NCBI GenBank assembly: GCA_902797015.1
Contig: CADBRG010000035.1
Location: 1-13,976, forward strand
Source of the DNA: an uncultured Lachnospiraceae bacterium
Lineage (GTDB): Bacteria > Bacillota > Clostridia > Lachnospirales > Lachnospiraceae
Reading direction: 5' to 3'
Length of the DNA: 13,976 nt
Shown: positions 1 to 5,699 of the stretch, piece after piece
Layout: each line of letters starts with the position of its first letter
Numbering within the stretch: the first letter of the stretch is position 1
Program-made: the position numbers and the translations under genes
Notes under the pieces: generated by a model
The model's database searches: none
What the model was told of the DNA's origin: nothing
Seen by the model: only the letters and a program-made list of their open reading frames with translations

Positions 1-465
1 CGGATCTATACCATCGGACGGTTGGATAAGGATTCGGAAGGTCTGATCCTTCTGACGAACCAGGGCGATCTTGTAAACCGGATCATGCGCGCCGGAAATT
101 ATCATGAAAAAGAGTATCTGGTCACAGTTGACCGTCCTTATACCAAGGACTTTACAGAGAAAATGGCGGCAGGCGTGTATCTGGAAGAACTGGATGTCAC
201 CACGAGACCATGTGTGATCACACAGGTCGATGAAAAGCGGTTTCGGATCATTTTAACGCAGGGCTATAACAGGCAGATCCGCCGGATGTGTGAGGCACTC
301 GGATATGAAGTAAAGCGTTTGATCAGAGAGCGCGTCATGAACATTGAACTGACCGGCCTGCCGCTTGGACAGTGGCGGGATGTGACTGCAAAGGAAAAGC
401 AGGTGCTGTTTCAGATGATCGCAGACTCTTACAGTGCACCTGTTGGCAGCGGAAAATTGCAATAA
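1..465 (+). CDS. rluF: 23S rRNA pseudouridine synthase RluF-like (3' part, start outside window)
   Basis: This is the C-terminal part of an RsuA/RluF-family pseudouridine synthase, which isomerises a uridine in 23S rRNA. The reading frame is open from base 1, so the N-terminal S4-like domain and start codon lie upstream. The visible 154 residues begin in the catalytic loop GRLDKDSEG, whose Asp (residue 9 of the visible part) is the family's nucleophile. LTNQGDLVN, HEKEYLV, the GYNRQIRRMCEALGYEV helix and the closing LPLGQWRDVT follow. The pairing of HEKEYLV with PLGQWRD resembles RluF more than RsuA or RluB. The stop codon lies 14 bases before the ligA start, so the two genes are probably co-transcribed. 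The family call is secure; the exact target uridine is inferred from the RluF resemblance. Confidence 0.9.
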   Translation, partial: RIYTIGRLDKDSEGLILLTNQGDLVNRIMRAGNYHEKEYLVTVDRPYTKDFTEKMAAGVYLEELDVTTRPCVITQVDEKRFRIILTQGYNRQIRRMCEALGYEVKRLIRERVMNIELTGLPLGQWRDVTAKEKQVLFQMIADSYSAPVGSGKLQ

Positions 466-479
466 AGGATTTAAAAACC

Positions 480-2471
480 ATGAGTACAGATGTAAAAAAA
501 CGAATTGATGAGCTCCGGGAGGAGATCCGCTATCACAATGCGCGCTATTATGACCAGGACGCGCCGGAGATTACGGATTATGAATATGACCAGTTGACGC
601 AGGAGCTGCGAAAACTCGAAAAAGAGCACCCAGAGTACCAGAGCGCGGATTCGCCGACACAGCAGGTTGGCGGTACGGTAAAGCGGGAAGCCGGTGTGGC
701 CGTGACACATAATGTACCCATGCTCAGTATTCAGGATGTCTTTTCGAAGGAAGAGGTCAGAAGCTGGGCAGAGGATGTTTTGTCAAAACATCCGGATGCA
801 CGGTTTTCTGTTGAAGAAAAGATCGATGGGCTGTCCATGACCCTTCGTTACCAGGACGGAAAACTCGTCCTTGCGGAAACACGTGGAAACGGAACGGTCG
901 GAGAGGATGTTACGCCGAATGCGAGAGTGATTCCGGATGTGTTGCAGACAATTGATCTGCCGGGATATGTGGAGCTGCGCGGAGAAGTCTACATGTCACA
1001 TGCGGATTTTGAAGCGTATAACGAGGCACAGGAGATCGCAGGCAAAAAGCCTGCGGCAAACCCGAGAAATCTGGCGGCAGGAACGCTCAGACAGCTGGAT
1101 TCAAAAGTGGTCAAAGAGCGGGGGCTGCGCATGTTTGTATTTAATGTACAGGACGCGCGAGATACTGCAGATCTGATGACTTCTCACGGGGAAGGACTCG
1201 ACCTTTTGAAAAAGATTGGCATTCCCGTCGTTCATCACAAAATCTGTCAGACACCGGATGAGATTCTTGCGGAGATCGACCGCATCGGCGAAACCAGGGG
1301 CGAACTCCATCATGATCTGGACGGTGCAGTGGTTAAGGTGGATCAGGTTCGTTACCGCAGTGATTTCCCGGCAGGCAGCAAATACTCGGCCGGGCACATC
1401 GCTTATAAGTATCCGCCGGAAGAAAAAGAAGTCATCATTGATAAGATTGAAATTGATGTTGGCCGGACCGGAAAGATGACTTTCCGCGCCATCTTCAAAG
1501 AGCCGGTCAGACTCTGCGGGACAAACGTTCTGCGCGCGACCCTTCATAACATCGACTTCATCCGTGAAATGCAGATCGACGAAGGCGCGCATGCCATCTG
1601 CAGAAAGCAGGGCGAGATCATTCCCGCGATCATTGCCGTAACAAAGCCAACAGGAAAGGTCTACCAGGCGCCCGAGCACTGCCCGAAATGCGGCCACGCG
1701 TTGATCCGGGAACCAGATACGGCAGACATTTACTGTGTCAATCCATCCTGCCCGGCACAACTGAAGCGCACCGTCGCTTATTTTGCCGGCCGTGATGCGA
1801 TGGACATCAAATCCTTCGGACAAAAATATGTTGACCAGCTTGTAGACGACGGCTATCTGACCAGCTGCGCTGACATTTACACATTAAAAGAGCACCGCGA
1901 GGAGCTGATCGAAAAAGGCATTATGGGCCGTGAGAAAAATACGGATAAGATCCTGGCGGCAATCGAGGCTTCCAAAGAAAACGATGCCTATCAGCTCTTG
2001 ACCGGACTCGCAATCCGCAACGTAGGCCGGACTTCTGCAAAATCCATTATGCAGCATTACGAGGACATCGATGCATTGGCCGGTGCCAGTGTCGAGGAAC
2101 TCTGCGAGATCCCGGATGTCGGGCTGATCACCGCACAGTCGATCCATGATTATTTCCGCGATGAAGAAAACAGGAAAATCCTGGAAAAGCTGAAAGCCGC
2201 CGGCGTCAATATGACAGCCGAAAAAAAAGAAGCCGGGAGTCAGCCGCTGCTTGGATTGACGATCGTTGTGACGGGAACACTTCCGACCCTTGGCAGAAAG
2301 GAAGTCAAGGAACTGATCGAGGCAAACGGCGGGAAGTGCACAGGCTCTGTCAGCAAGAAAACAGACTACCTTGTAGCTGGCGAAGCGGCGGGATCGAAGC
2401 TTGATAAAGCCATGAGTCTGGGTGTGCCTGTGCTGGATGAAGCAGGTCTGTTTGCACTCATAGGTGATTGA
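480..2471 (+). CDS. ligA: NAD+-dependent DNA ligase LigA
   Basis: This enzyme seals nicks in DNA using NAD+ and is essential for replication and repair. The 663 residues match the usual length of about 670. Domain order is complete: an N-terminal NMN-binding Ia region with YHNARYY and ITDYEYD (residues 18-38); the adenylation motif EKIDG with Lys114 as AMP acceptor; VELRGEVYM (165-172); DLDGAVVKVD (279-288); AYKYPPEE (308-315); a four-cysteine zinc finger (C401, C404, C419, C424); helix-hairpin-helix repeats (about 500-560); and a C-terminal BRCT domain (about 588-663). The frame is open further upstream, to position 372, but the ATG at 480 is chosen because AAAGGA (464-469) lies 10 bases before it and the protein then starts like other LigA proteins. 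It follows rluF closely. All key residues are present. Confidence 0.97.
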   Translation: MSTDVKKRIDELREEIRYHNARYYDQDAPEITDYEYDQLTQELRKLEKEHPEYQSADSPTQQVGGTVKREAGVAVTHNVPMLSIQDVFSKEEVRSWAEDVLSKHPDARFSVEEKIDGLSMTLRYQDGKLVLAETRGNGTVGEDVTPNARVIPDVLQTIDLPGYVELRGEVYMSHADFEAYNEAQEIAGKKPAANPRNLAAGTLRQLDSKVVKERGLRMFVFNVQDARDTADLMTSHGEGLDLLKKIGIPVVHHKICQTPDEILAEIDRIGETRGELHHDLDGAVVKVDQVRYRSDFPAGSKYSAGHIAYKYPPEEKEVIIDKIEIDVGRTGKMTFRAIFKEPVRLCGTNVLRATLHNIDFIREMQIDEGAHAICRKQGEIIPAIIAVTKPTGKVYQAPEHCPKCGHALIREPDTADIYCVNPSCPAQLKRTVAYFAGRDAMDIKSFGQKYVDQLVDDGYLTSCADIYTLKEHREELIEKGIMGREKNTDKILAAIEASKENDAYQLLTGLAIRNVGRTSAKSIMQHYEDIDALAGASVEELCEIPDVGLITAQSIHDYFRDEENRKILEKLKAAGVNMTAEKKEAGSQPLLGLTIVVTGTLPTLGRKEVKELIEANGGKCTGSVSKKTDYLVAGEAAGSKLDKAMSLGVPVLDEAGLFALIGD

Positions 2472-2496
2472 AATAACAGGATGCTTATGCTACTAT
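2468..2496 (+). promoter_or_regulatory. Sigma-A-type promoter of the coiled-coil/signal peptidase operon
   Basis: TTGAAA (2468-2473) and TACTAT (2491-2496) are separated by 17 bases, and a TG dinucleotide sits in the extended -10 position (TGC before TACTAT). A perfect TATAAT overlaps at 2494-2499 but would give a 20-base spacer to the same -35. The -35 box overlaps the ligA stop codon, so there is essentially no gap between the genes at transcript level. A start near 2503 would leave a leader of about 64 bases before the ATG at 2567. Confidence 0.6.
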
Positions 2497-2511
2497 AATG
2501 TATTAGAAAAG

Positions 2512-2528
2512 TGGCTTTTTAAGAGCCA
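2512..2528 (+). other. Small hairpin in the operon leader
   Basis: TGGCT and AGCCA flank TTTTAAG, giving a 5-bp stem just downstream of the predicted transcription start. A mixed GAATTTTA follows rather than a clean T-run, so it is at best a weak terminator for ligA and may simply be leader structure. It leaves the ribosome site at 2553-2558 free. Confidence 0.25.
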
Positions 2529-2566
2529 GAATTTTAGCAAGTATCATGTGATAAGGAGCAGGTGAC

Positions 2567-2959
2567 ATGGCAAAGGATAGAACAGGCAGTGATATTTCCG
2601 GTATGAACAAGCAGCAGCTTTTGGAGGTACTGCTCGAGCAGTCCAAAGAAGCAGAAGTGATGAAGCGGGAAAATATCGAACTGCAAAAGGAATTGCTGCG
2701 TACAAAAAAATTGGCAGACGGATATCGTTCCGATCTGGATCATGCGTATTCACTTCTTCGTTTGACGATGCGTCTGGAAAAAGTGATCCAGAAGCTGGAT
2801 CCGTCTTATGTACCGGAGCATTATGAGCCGGGGCTTCTCGATAAGCTGCAGGAAGAAGACGCTGCAAAAGAAGCGGACGAAGAGAGTGCTTTGCTTAAGG
2901 AAGAGATCACACCGGAGCTTGAAGAAGCAGTAGCGGATGAGGAAGAAGCCAACCTGTAG
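2567..2959 (+). CDS. Small coiled-coil protein of unknown function, first paralogue (130 aa)
   Basis: I do not recognise a named family. No signal peptide or membrane segment is visible, so the protein is probably cytoplasmic. Residues 13-79 form a charged, leucine-rich helix with coiled-coil character, beginning MNKQQLLEVLLEQSKEAE and containing KRENIELQKEL and LDHAYSLLRLT. Residues 84-130 are a very acidic tail rich in Glu, Asp and Ala. The helical part is clearly paralogous to the 86-residue protein at 3613-3873, which lacks the tail. AAGGAG (2553-2558) lies 8 bases before the ATG. It is the first gene of a four-gene operon ending in a signal peptidase, 59 bases ahead of a cysteine-repeat coiled-coil gene. 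A scaffold or adaptor role is an inference from coiled-coil content and position. Confidence 0.85.
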   Translation: MAKDRTGSDISGMNKQQLLEVLLEQSKEAEVMKRENIELQKELLRTKKLADGYRSDLDHAYSLLRLTMRLEKVIQKLDPSYVPEHYEPGLLDKLQEEDAAKEADEESALLKEEITPELEEAVADEEEANL

Positions 2960-3018
2960 AAGATAACGATTCGACGATTCTTTTTGATGAGCCCATCGTT
3001 GAGATAAGGATTGTAAAT

Positions 3019-3609
3019 ATGGAAGAAAGAAACGATTTTCAGAGTGAATTAGGGTCGATCGCAGCAGAATCCATGAAGGTTTCGGGTATTTTTGACGTTG
3101 CGCAGAAGGCAGCAGATGAGTACCTGGAGAGTATTAAGAGAAGGAGCGCAGATCAGGAAGCGCGCCTTGCGAAGATCGATGAAGAACTTGCGCAAAAGAG
3201 CAAAGAAACCGCAATGCGTTGTGAAAAGCTTTTGACAGAGACGCATGCAGAATGCGACCGCCTTTCCAATGAGACGAAGACAGCATGTGATGAGTTTTTC
3301 ACCCGTACACGGACACAGTGTGATGATATGCTGACGAATACGGAAAAGCTTTGCATGCGCCGCGAGAATGCCAGCAAGGAAAAATGCCGTGAGATGGAGC
3401 AGAGCATTGAAACTAAATGCATGCATCTGGCCCAGCAGACAAAGACAAAATGCAATGAGCTGGAAGCAGAAACAGAGGCGGTTTTGCAGGAAAAATGGAC
3501 GCTGTTTACAGAGCGTCTGGAGAAATTTATAGCAGCGAAAGATGATTTGAAGGAAGTACTGGACTTTCTGATGCAGAATTCATCCGGCGTAAAGGAAAAC
3601 GTGGAGTAG
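3019..3609 (+). CDS. Coiled-coil protein with eight cysteines at exact 11-residue spacing (196 aa)
   Basis: The family is unknown to me. The protein looks almost wholly helical and has no signal peptide or membrane segment. Residues 20-45 contain VAQKAADEYLESI, similar in style to the coiled-coil parts of DivIVA-like proteins, but the N-terminal DivIVA membrane-binding motif is absent. Residues 64-152 form an 11-residue repeat with Cys at 68, 79, 90, 101, 112, 123, 134 and 145, the only cysteines in the protein. Thr (once Ser, once Ile) sits four residues before each Cys, and Leu, Phe or Met usually three or four after it. The C-terminal 45 residues are a further amphipathic helix without Cys. 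AAGGA (3006-3010) lies 8 bases before the ATG; the next gene starts three bases after the stop. It may form a hendecad coiled coil whose thiols bind metal, form disulfides or pack a core; function unknown. Confidence 0.9.
   Translation: MEERNDFQSELGSIAAESMKVSGIFDVAQKAADEYLESIKRRSADQEARLAKIDEELAQKSKETAMRCEKLLTETHAECDRLSNETKTACDEFFTRTRTQCDDMLTNTEKLCMRRENASKEKCREMEQSIETKCMHLAQQTKTKCNELEAETEAVLQEKWTLFTERLEKFIAAKDDLKEVLDFLMQNSSGVKENVE
3208..3474 (+). repeat. Hendecad (11-residue, 33-base) protein repeat with a cysteine stripe
   Basis: Eight consecutive units read approximately T-x-x-x-C-[DE]-x-[LFM]-x-[TS]-x, with Cys codons starting at 3220, 3253, 3286, 3319, 3352, 3385, 3418 and 3451, exactly 33 bases apart. 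Both TGT and TGC are used and the other bases differ widely between units, so the pattern is kept at protein level rather than by recent DNA duplication. Eleven residues make three helical turns, which lines the Cys and Thr residues up on one face. Confidence 0.93.
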
Positions 3610-3612
3610 AAT

Positions 3613-3873
3613 ATGGCAAGATATGACAGAGATGTGCAGCTGAATGACACTTCCAATATGAACCGTCAGCAGCTGCTGGAAATCCTGATTGAACAATCAA
3701 AGGAAGCTGACAATCTAAAAAAAGAGAATGTTGCACTCAAACGAGAGCTTAAAACGGTGCAGAAGCGCGTGGAAAAGTATCAGGCAGATATCGATAACGC
3801 ATTTGCATTCCTGCGTGCTACGATTCTGTTAGATGAGGCTGTTGATGCATCAGACATTACAGGTAGAACATGA
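3613..3873 (+). CDS. Small coiled-coil protein of unknown function, second paralogue (86 aa)
   Basis: This is a paralogue of the 130-residue protein at 2567-2959. Residues 16-47 (MNRQQLLEILIEQSKEAD, then KKENVALKREL) match residues 13-44 of the first copy at most positions, and IDNAFAFLRAT (60-70) corresponds to LDHAYSLLRLT. It lacks the acidic C-terminal tail and ends soon after the helix. No signal peptide, membrane segment or catalytic motif is visible. GGAG (3603-3606), inside the end of the preceding gene, lies 6 bases before the ATG. Its stop overlaps the signal peptidase start as ATGA (3870-3873), so translation of the two is probably coupled. Being short and helical, it could form a heteromeric coiled coil with its paralogue or with the cysteine-repeat protein; this is inferred, not shown. 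Confidence 0.88.
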   Translation: MARYDRDVQLNDTSNMNRQQLLEILIEQSKEADNLKKENVALKRELKTVQKRVEKYQADIDNAFAFLRATILLDEAVDASDITGRT

Positions 3874-4472
3874 ATCATAATATTCCTGAAGAACCGGCAG
3901 AAAAAATCATCCTGCCTACTATGGAGGAACTGGAAGAGCAGTTGGAACGGGAAAAGAGTCGTTCCCGGCATGTAAAGCTGCTGCGAACGATCATCCTGCT
4001 TGTGGTCGCGACCGTGGTGGTCGTGTGTGTGATCGCAATCCTGCTGATGTCTGTTTTGCAGATTTACGGAGATTCGATGACGCCACAGTTGAAAGCGGGA
4101 AATATTGTGCTTTCCAAAAAGGTAAAAGACGTTGAGAACGGAGATGTAGTAGCCTTTTATTATGAAGATAAGGTTCTTGTGAAGCGTATGATCGCGGATT
4201 CCGGAGATTGGATCGACATTGATAAGGACGGAACGGTTTATGTCAATGGTGAGCTGCTCGAGGAGCCTTATGTCGCTGAGAAGGCGTGGGGGAATTGCAA
4301 TATTGATCTGCCCTATCAGGTGCCGGAAAATCAGATTTTTGTAATGGGAGACGAAAGAAGCATCTCGATCGACTCGCGTTACGGGTCTGTAGGATGTGTT
4401 GATAAGGACCGGATAATAGGAAAGCTTGTATACAGGATATGGCCGATCAGAGATTTGGGGCCGGTAAAATGA
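3870..4472 (+). CDS. lepB: Type I signal peptidase with N-terminal cytoplasmic charged helix
   Basis: A membrane-bound S26 serine protease that removes signal peptides from exported proteins. Residues 15-34 are a charged, glutamate-rich helix on the predicted cytoplasmic side. Residues 38-62 form a single membrane segment, and the rest is the outside catalytic domain. The nucleophile is Ser69 in YGDSMTPQL and the general base Lys105 in VLVKRMI. The conserved box GDERSISIDSR (160-170) matches the family GDNRxxSxDSR pattern with Asn replaced by Glu162. At 200 residues it has the compact Gram-positive size. C143 and C176 lie in the outside domain and could pair. The gene overlaps the preceding small coiled-coil gene by four bases (ATGA), tying the protease to that operon. 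No obvious dedicated substrate is encoded in the operon. The family is certain; a specialised role is inferred from context. Confidence 0.94.
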   Translation: MNHNIPEEPAEKIILPTMEELEEQLEREKSRSRHVKLLRTIILLVVATVVVVCVIAILLMSVLQIYGDSMTPQLKAGNIVLSKKVKDVENGDVVAFYYEDKVLVKRMIADSGDWIDIDKDGTVYVNGELLEEPYVAEKAWGNCNIDLPYQVPENQIFVMGDERSISIDSRYGSVGCVDKDRIIGKLVYRIWPIRDLGPVK

Positions 4473-4475
4473 AAG

Positions 4476-4512
4476 AAAGAGACTTATGGAGATTGATTCA
4501 TAGCCTCTTTTT
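4476..4512 (+). terminator. Terminator between convergent genes
   Basis: AAAGAG (4476-4481) pairs with CTCTTT (4505-4510). An inner segment, CTTATGGA with TTCATAG, continues the stem with a mismatch and a bulge, and T5 (4508-4512) follows. Read on the other strand the same structure ends in CTCTTTCTTT, so it may also stop transcription of the convergent transporter gene. The imperfect stem limits confidence. Confidence 0.55.
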
Positions 4513-4522
4513 AGTTGCGAAA

Positions 4523-5443
4523 TCATTCCGACAGATGGGAGGCCTGCTTCCCGGGGTGGTACTCGGACAAAAGAAGTCCGACCATTGTAATAACGACACC
4601 GATCCATTCAGATGGGGCCAGATGTTCGTGTAACACGATCATTGCCGTGATCACGGTAACCACAGGTGTCAGGTAGATATAAATGCTCGATGTTACAGCG
4701 CCTATGATCTTTACAGAAGAATTCCACGTAATAAAACAGATTGCAGAAGCCACAATGCCTAGAAACAAAATATTTAGCAGGTAGCGTGGCTCTTTTAACA
4801 GTGTAAAGTCCGGGCTGAAGGGTAAAAAGATCAGCGCCGGAATCATAAAGATGATCGCATAGAAAAAATAGCGGCGCGTGATCTGGATAACCGGATAATC
4901 CGCATCACTTAAGATTTTCGTGATCACAGAATAAAAGGACCAGACGACTGATGCAAGGAGCGCAAGAAGATCACCTTTCAGGCTGAAGGTTACAGACGCT
5001 CCGGTAAAGCTGATCAGCGAAATGCCGATCATTGCCAGGACAAATCCCAGAAAGAAAAACAGCCTGAGCGGTGCTGCTTTTCCCCAGACCGCCCTTGCAA
5101 TGAATGCCGTAAAGAACGGCGCTACGCAGATGATCACGCCAACATTCGACGCCTGTGTATAGACGAGTGCGATGTTTTCGAGAAGATAGTAAAGTGTAAT
5201 GCCGCAAAGCCCGGCCAGGGCAAACAGAATCTCACGCTTCCAGCCCTGTGGTTTCAGAATATGAGGATACAAAAAGAACAGGATCAGGAATCCCATGATA
5301 AAACGGATGATAAGAATCTCTGATGGTTCGAATCCTGTTAAAAGGACTTTGGTTGAAATATAAGTCGTGCCCCAGATGATAATCGTAAAAAGTGCTAAAA
5401 GGTGTCCGAAGCCACGGCTGGTTGAAAAACTCCGTGCAGCCAA
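4523..5443 (-). CDS. EamA/DMT-family membrane transporter (306 aa, TTG start)
   Basis: A drug/metabolite-transporter superfamily protein with two EamA repeats and about ten hydrophobic segments. The first repeat starts with FGHLLALFTIIIWGTTY and includes ASNVGVIICVAPFF. The second runs from LLALLASVVWSFYSVITK to the typical ending SSIYIYLTPVVTVITAMIVLHE and WIGVVITMVGLLL. The frame is open to an ATG at 5485, but the start is placed at the TTG at 5443. TGGAGG lies six bases before that TTG, while the promoter at 5491-5519 would start transcription almost at the upstream ATG. The gene stands alone, convergent with the signal peptidase and divergent from the NlpC/P60 gene. Members export amino acids, metabolites or drugs; the substrate cannot be read from sequence. 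Family call secure, TTG start likely. Confidence 0.9.
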   Translation of the reverse strand: MAARSFSTSRGFGHLLALFTIIIWGTTYISTKVLLTGFEPSEILIIRFIMGFLILFFLYPHILKPQGWKREILFALAGLCGITLYYLLENIALVYTQASNVGVIICVAPFFTAFIARAVWGKAAPLRLFFFLGFVLAMIGISLISFTGASVTFSLKGDLLALLASVVWSFYSVITKILSDADYPVIQITRRYFFYAIIFMIPALIFLPFSPDFTLLKEPRYLLNILFLGIVASAICFITWNSSVKIIGAVTSSIYIYLTPVVTVITAMIVLHEHLAPSEWIGVVITMVGLLLSEYHPGKQASHLSE

Positions 5444-5449
5444 AACAAA

Positions 5450-5455
5450 CCTCCA
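5450..5455 (-). promoter_or_regulatory. Ribosome binding site deciding the transporter start
   Basis: On the minus strand TGGAGG is followed by six bases (TTTGTT) and then TTG GCT GCA. No comparable site precedes the in-frame ATG at 5485. This favours the shorter 306-residue product. Confidence 0.7.
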
Positions 5456-5490
5456 ATGAATATTCTGCGGACTGACAGACCGCATGGGAG

Positions 5491-5519
5491 ATTCTAACAG
5501 ATAAATGAATGTGGCTCAA
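5491..5519 (-). promoter_or_regulatory. Sigma-A-type promoter of the transporter gene
   Basis: On the minus strand TTGAGC (5519-5514) and TAGAAT (5496-5491) are 17 bases apart, with an extended -10 TGT directly before TAGAAT. The expected start of transcription is near 5484, giving a leader of about 40 bases before the TTG start. Confidence 0.65.
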
Positions 5520-5525
5520 GGCATA

Positions 5526-5535
5526 AATCATGATT
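5526..5535. other. 10-bp perfect palindrome between divergent promoters
   Basis: AATCATGATT lies seven bases upstream of the transporter -35 box, in an AT-rich stretch shared with the NlpC/P60 gene's upstream region. It could be an operator half of some regulator, but palindromes of this length occur by chance in AT-rich DNA and no second copy was noticed nearby. Confidence 0.2.
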
Positions 5536-5622
5536 ATTATTCTGATTTGCCAATGATTAATGAAAACTGGCATGAAATAGTGTAAAAAGGCATCATGCTC
5601 AAAACAAAAATGTGGATAAACA

Positions 5623-5631
5623 TGGTATAAT
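5623..5631 (+). promoter_or_regulatory. Extended -10 promoter of the NlpC/P60 gene
   Basis: TGG TATAAT forms a perfect extended -10 element. The -35 region at a 17-base spacing reads AACAAA (5603-5608), which is poor, so recognition would depend mainly on the -10. A start near 5638 gives a leader of about 62 bases before the ATG at 5700. Confidence 0.55.
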
Positions 5632-5687
5632 ATCCTAAATAATGTATGTTTAAATCCCTTTTTGGCGGATTTTTAAATTTTTTCTTT

Positions 5688-5691
5688 GGAG
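5688..5691 (+). promoter_or_regulatory. Ribosome binding site deciding the NlpC/P60 start
   Basis: GGAG followed by eight bases precedes the ATG at 5700, whose product begins with a classic signal peptide. The in-frame ATG at 5646 has no ribosome site and lies only about eight bases after the predicted transcription start. Confidence 0.7.
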
Positions 5692-5699
5692 ATGATGAA

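Noticed and set aside
1101..1823. 240-codon minus-strand open frame inside ligA
   Set aside because: It lies opposite a fully conserved ligase coding region, and its product has no recognisable motif or start signal.
2965..3000. Possible hairpin AACGAT...ATCGTT with a T5 run between the first two coiled-coil genes
   Set aside because: The stem is only six pairs around a 24-base loop and the T-run lies inside the loop, so it does not make a credible terminator or attenuator.
3208..3474. A DNA-level tandem repeat of 33 bases
   Set aside because: The period is exact in the protein but the bases of the units differ widely, so this is a protein repeat and not a satellite or recent duplication.
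3019..3609. The cysteine-repeat coiled coil as a DivIVA or Sep-type division protein
   Set aside because: The coiled-coil style and AADEYL phrase are suggestive, but the conserved N-terminal DivIVA membrane-binding segment is absent, and the exact Cys period is not a DivIVA feature I know.
4439..4633. Small plus-strand open frame at the convergent junction
   Set aside because: It overlaps the end of the signal peptidase and the end of the minus-strand transporter, spans the terminator, and has no ribosome site or recognisable motif.
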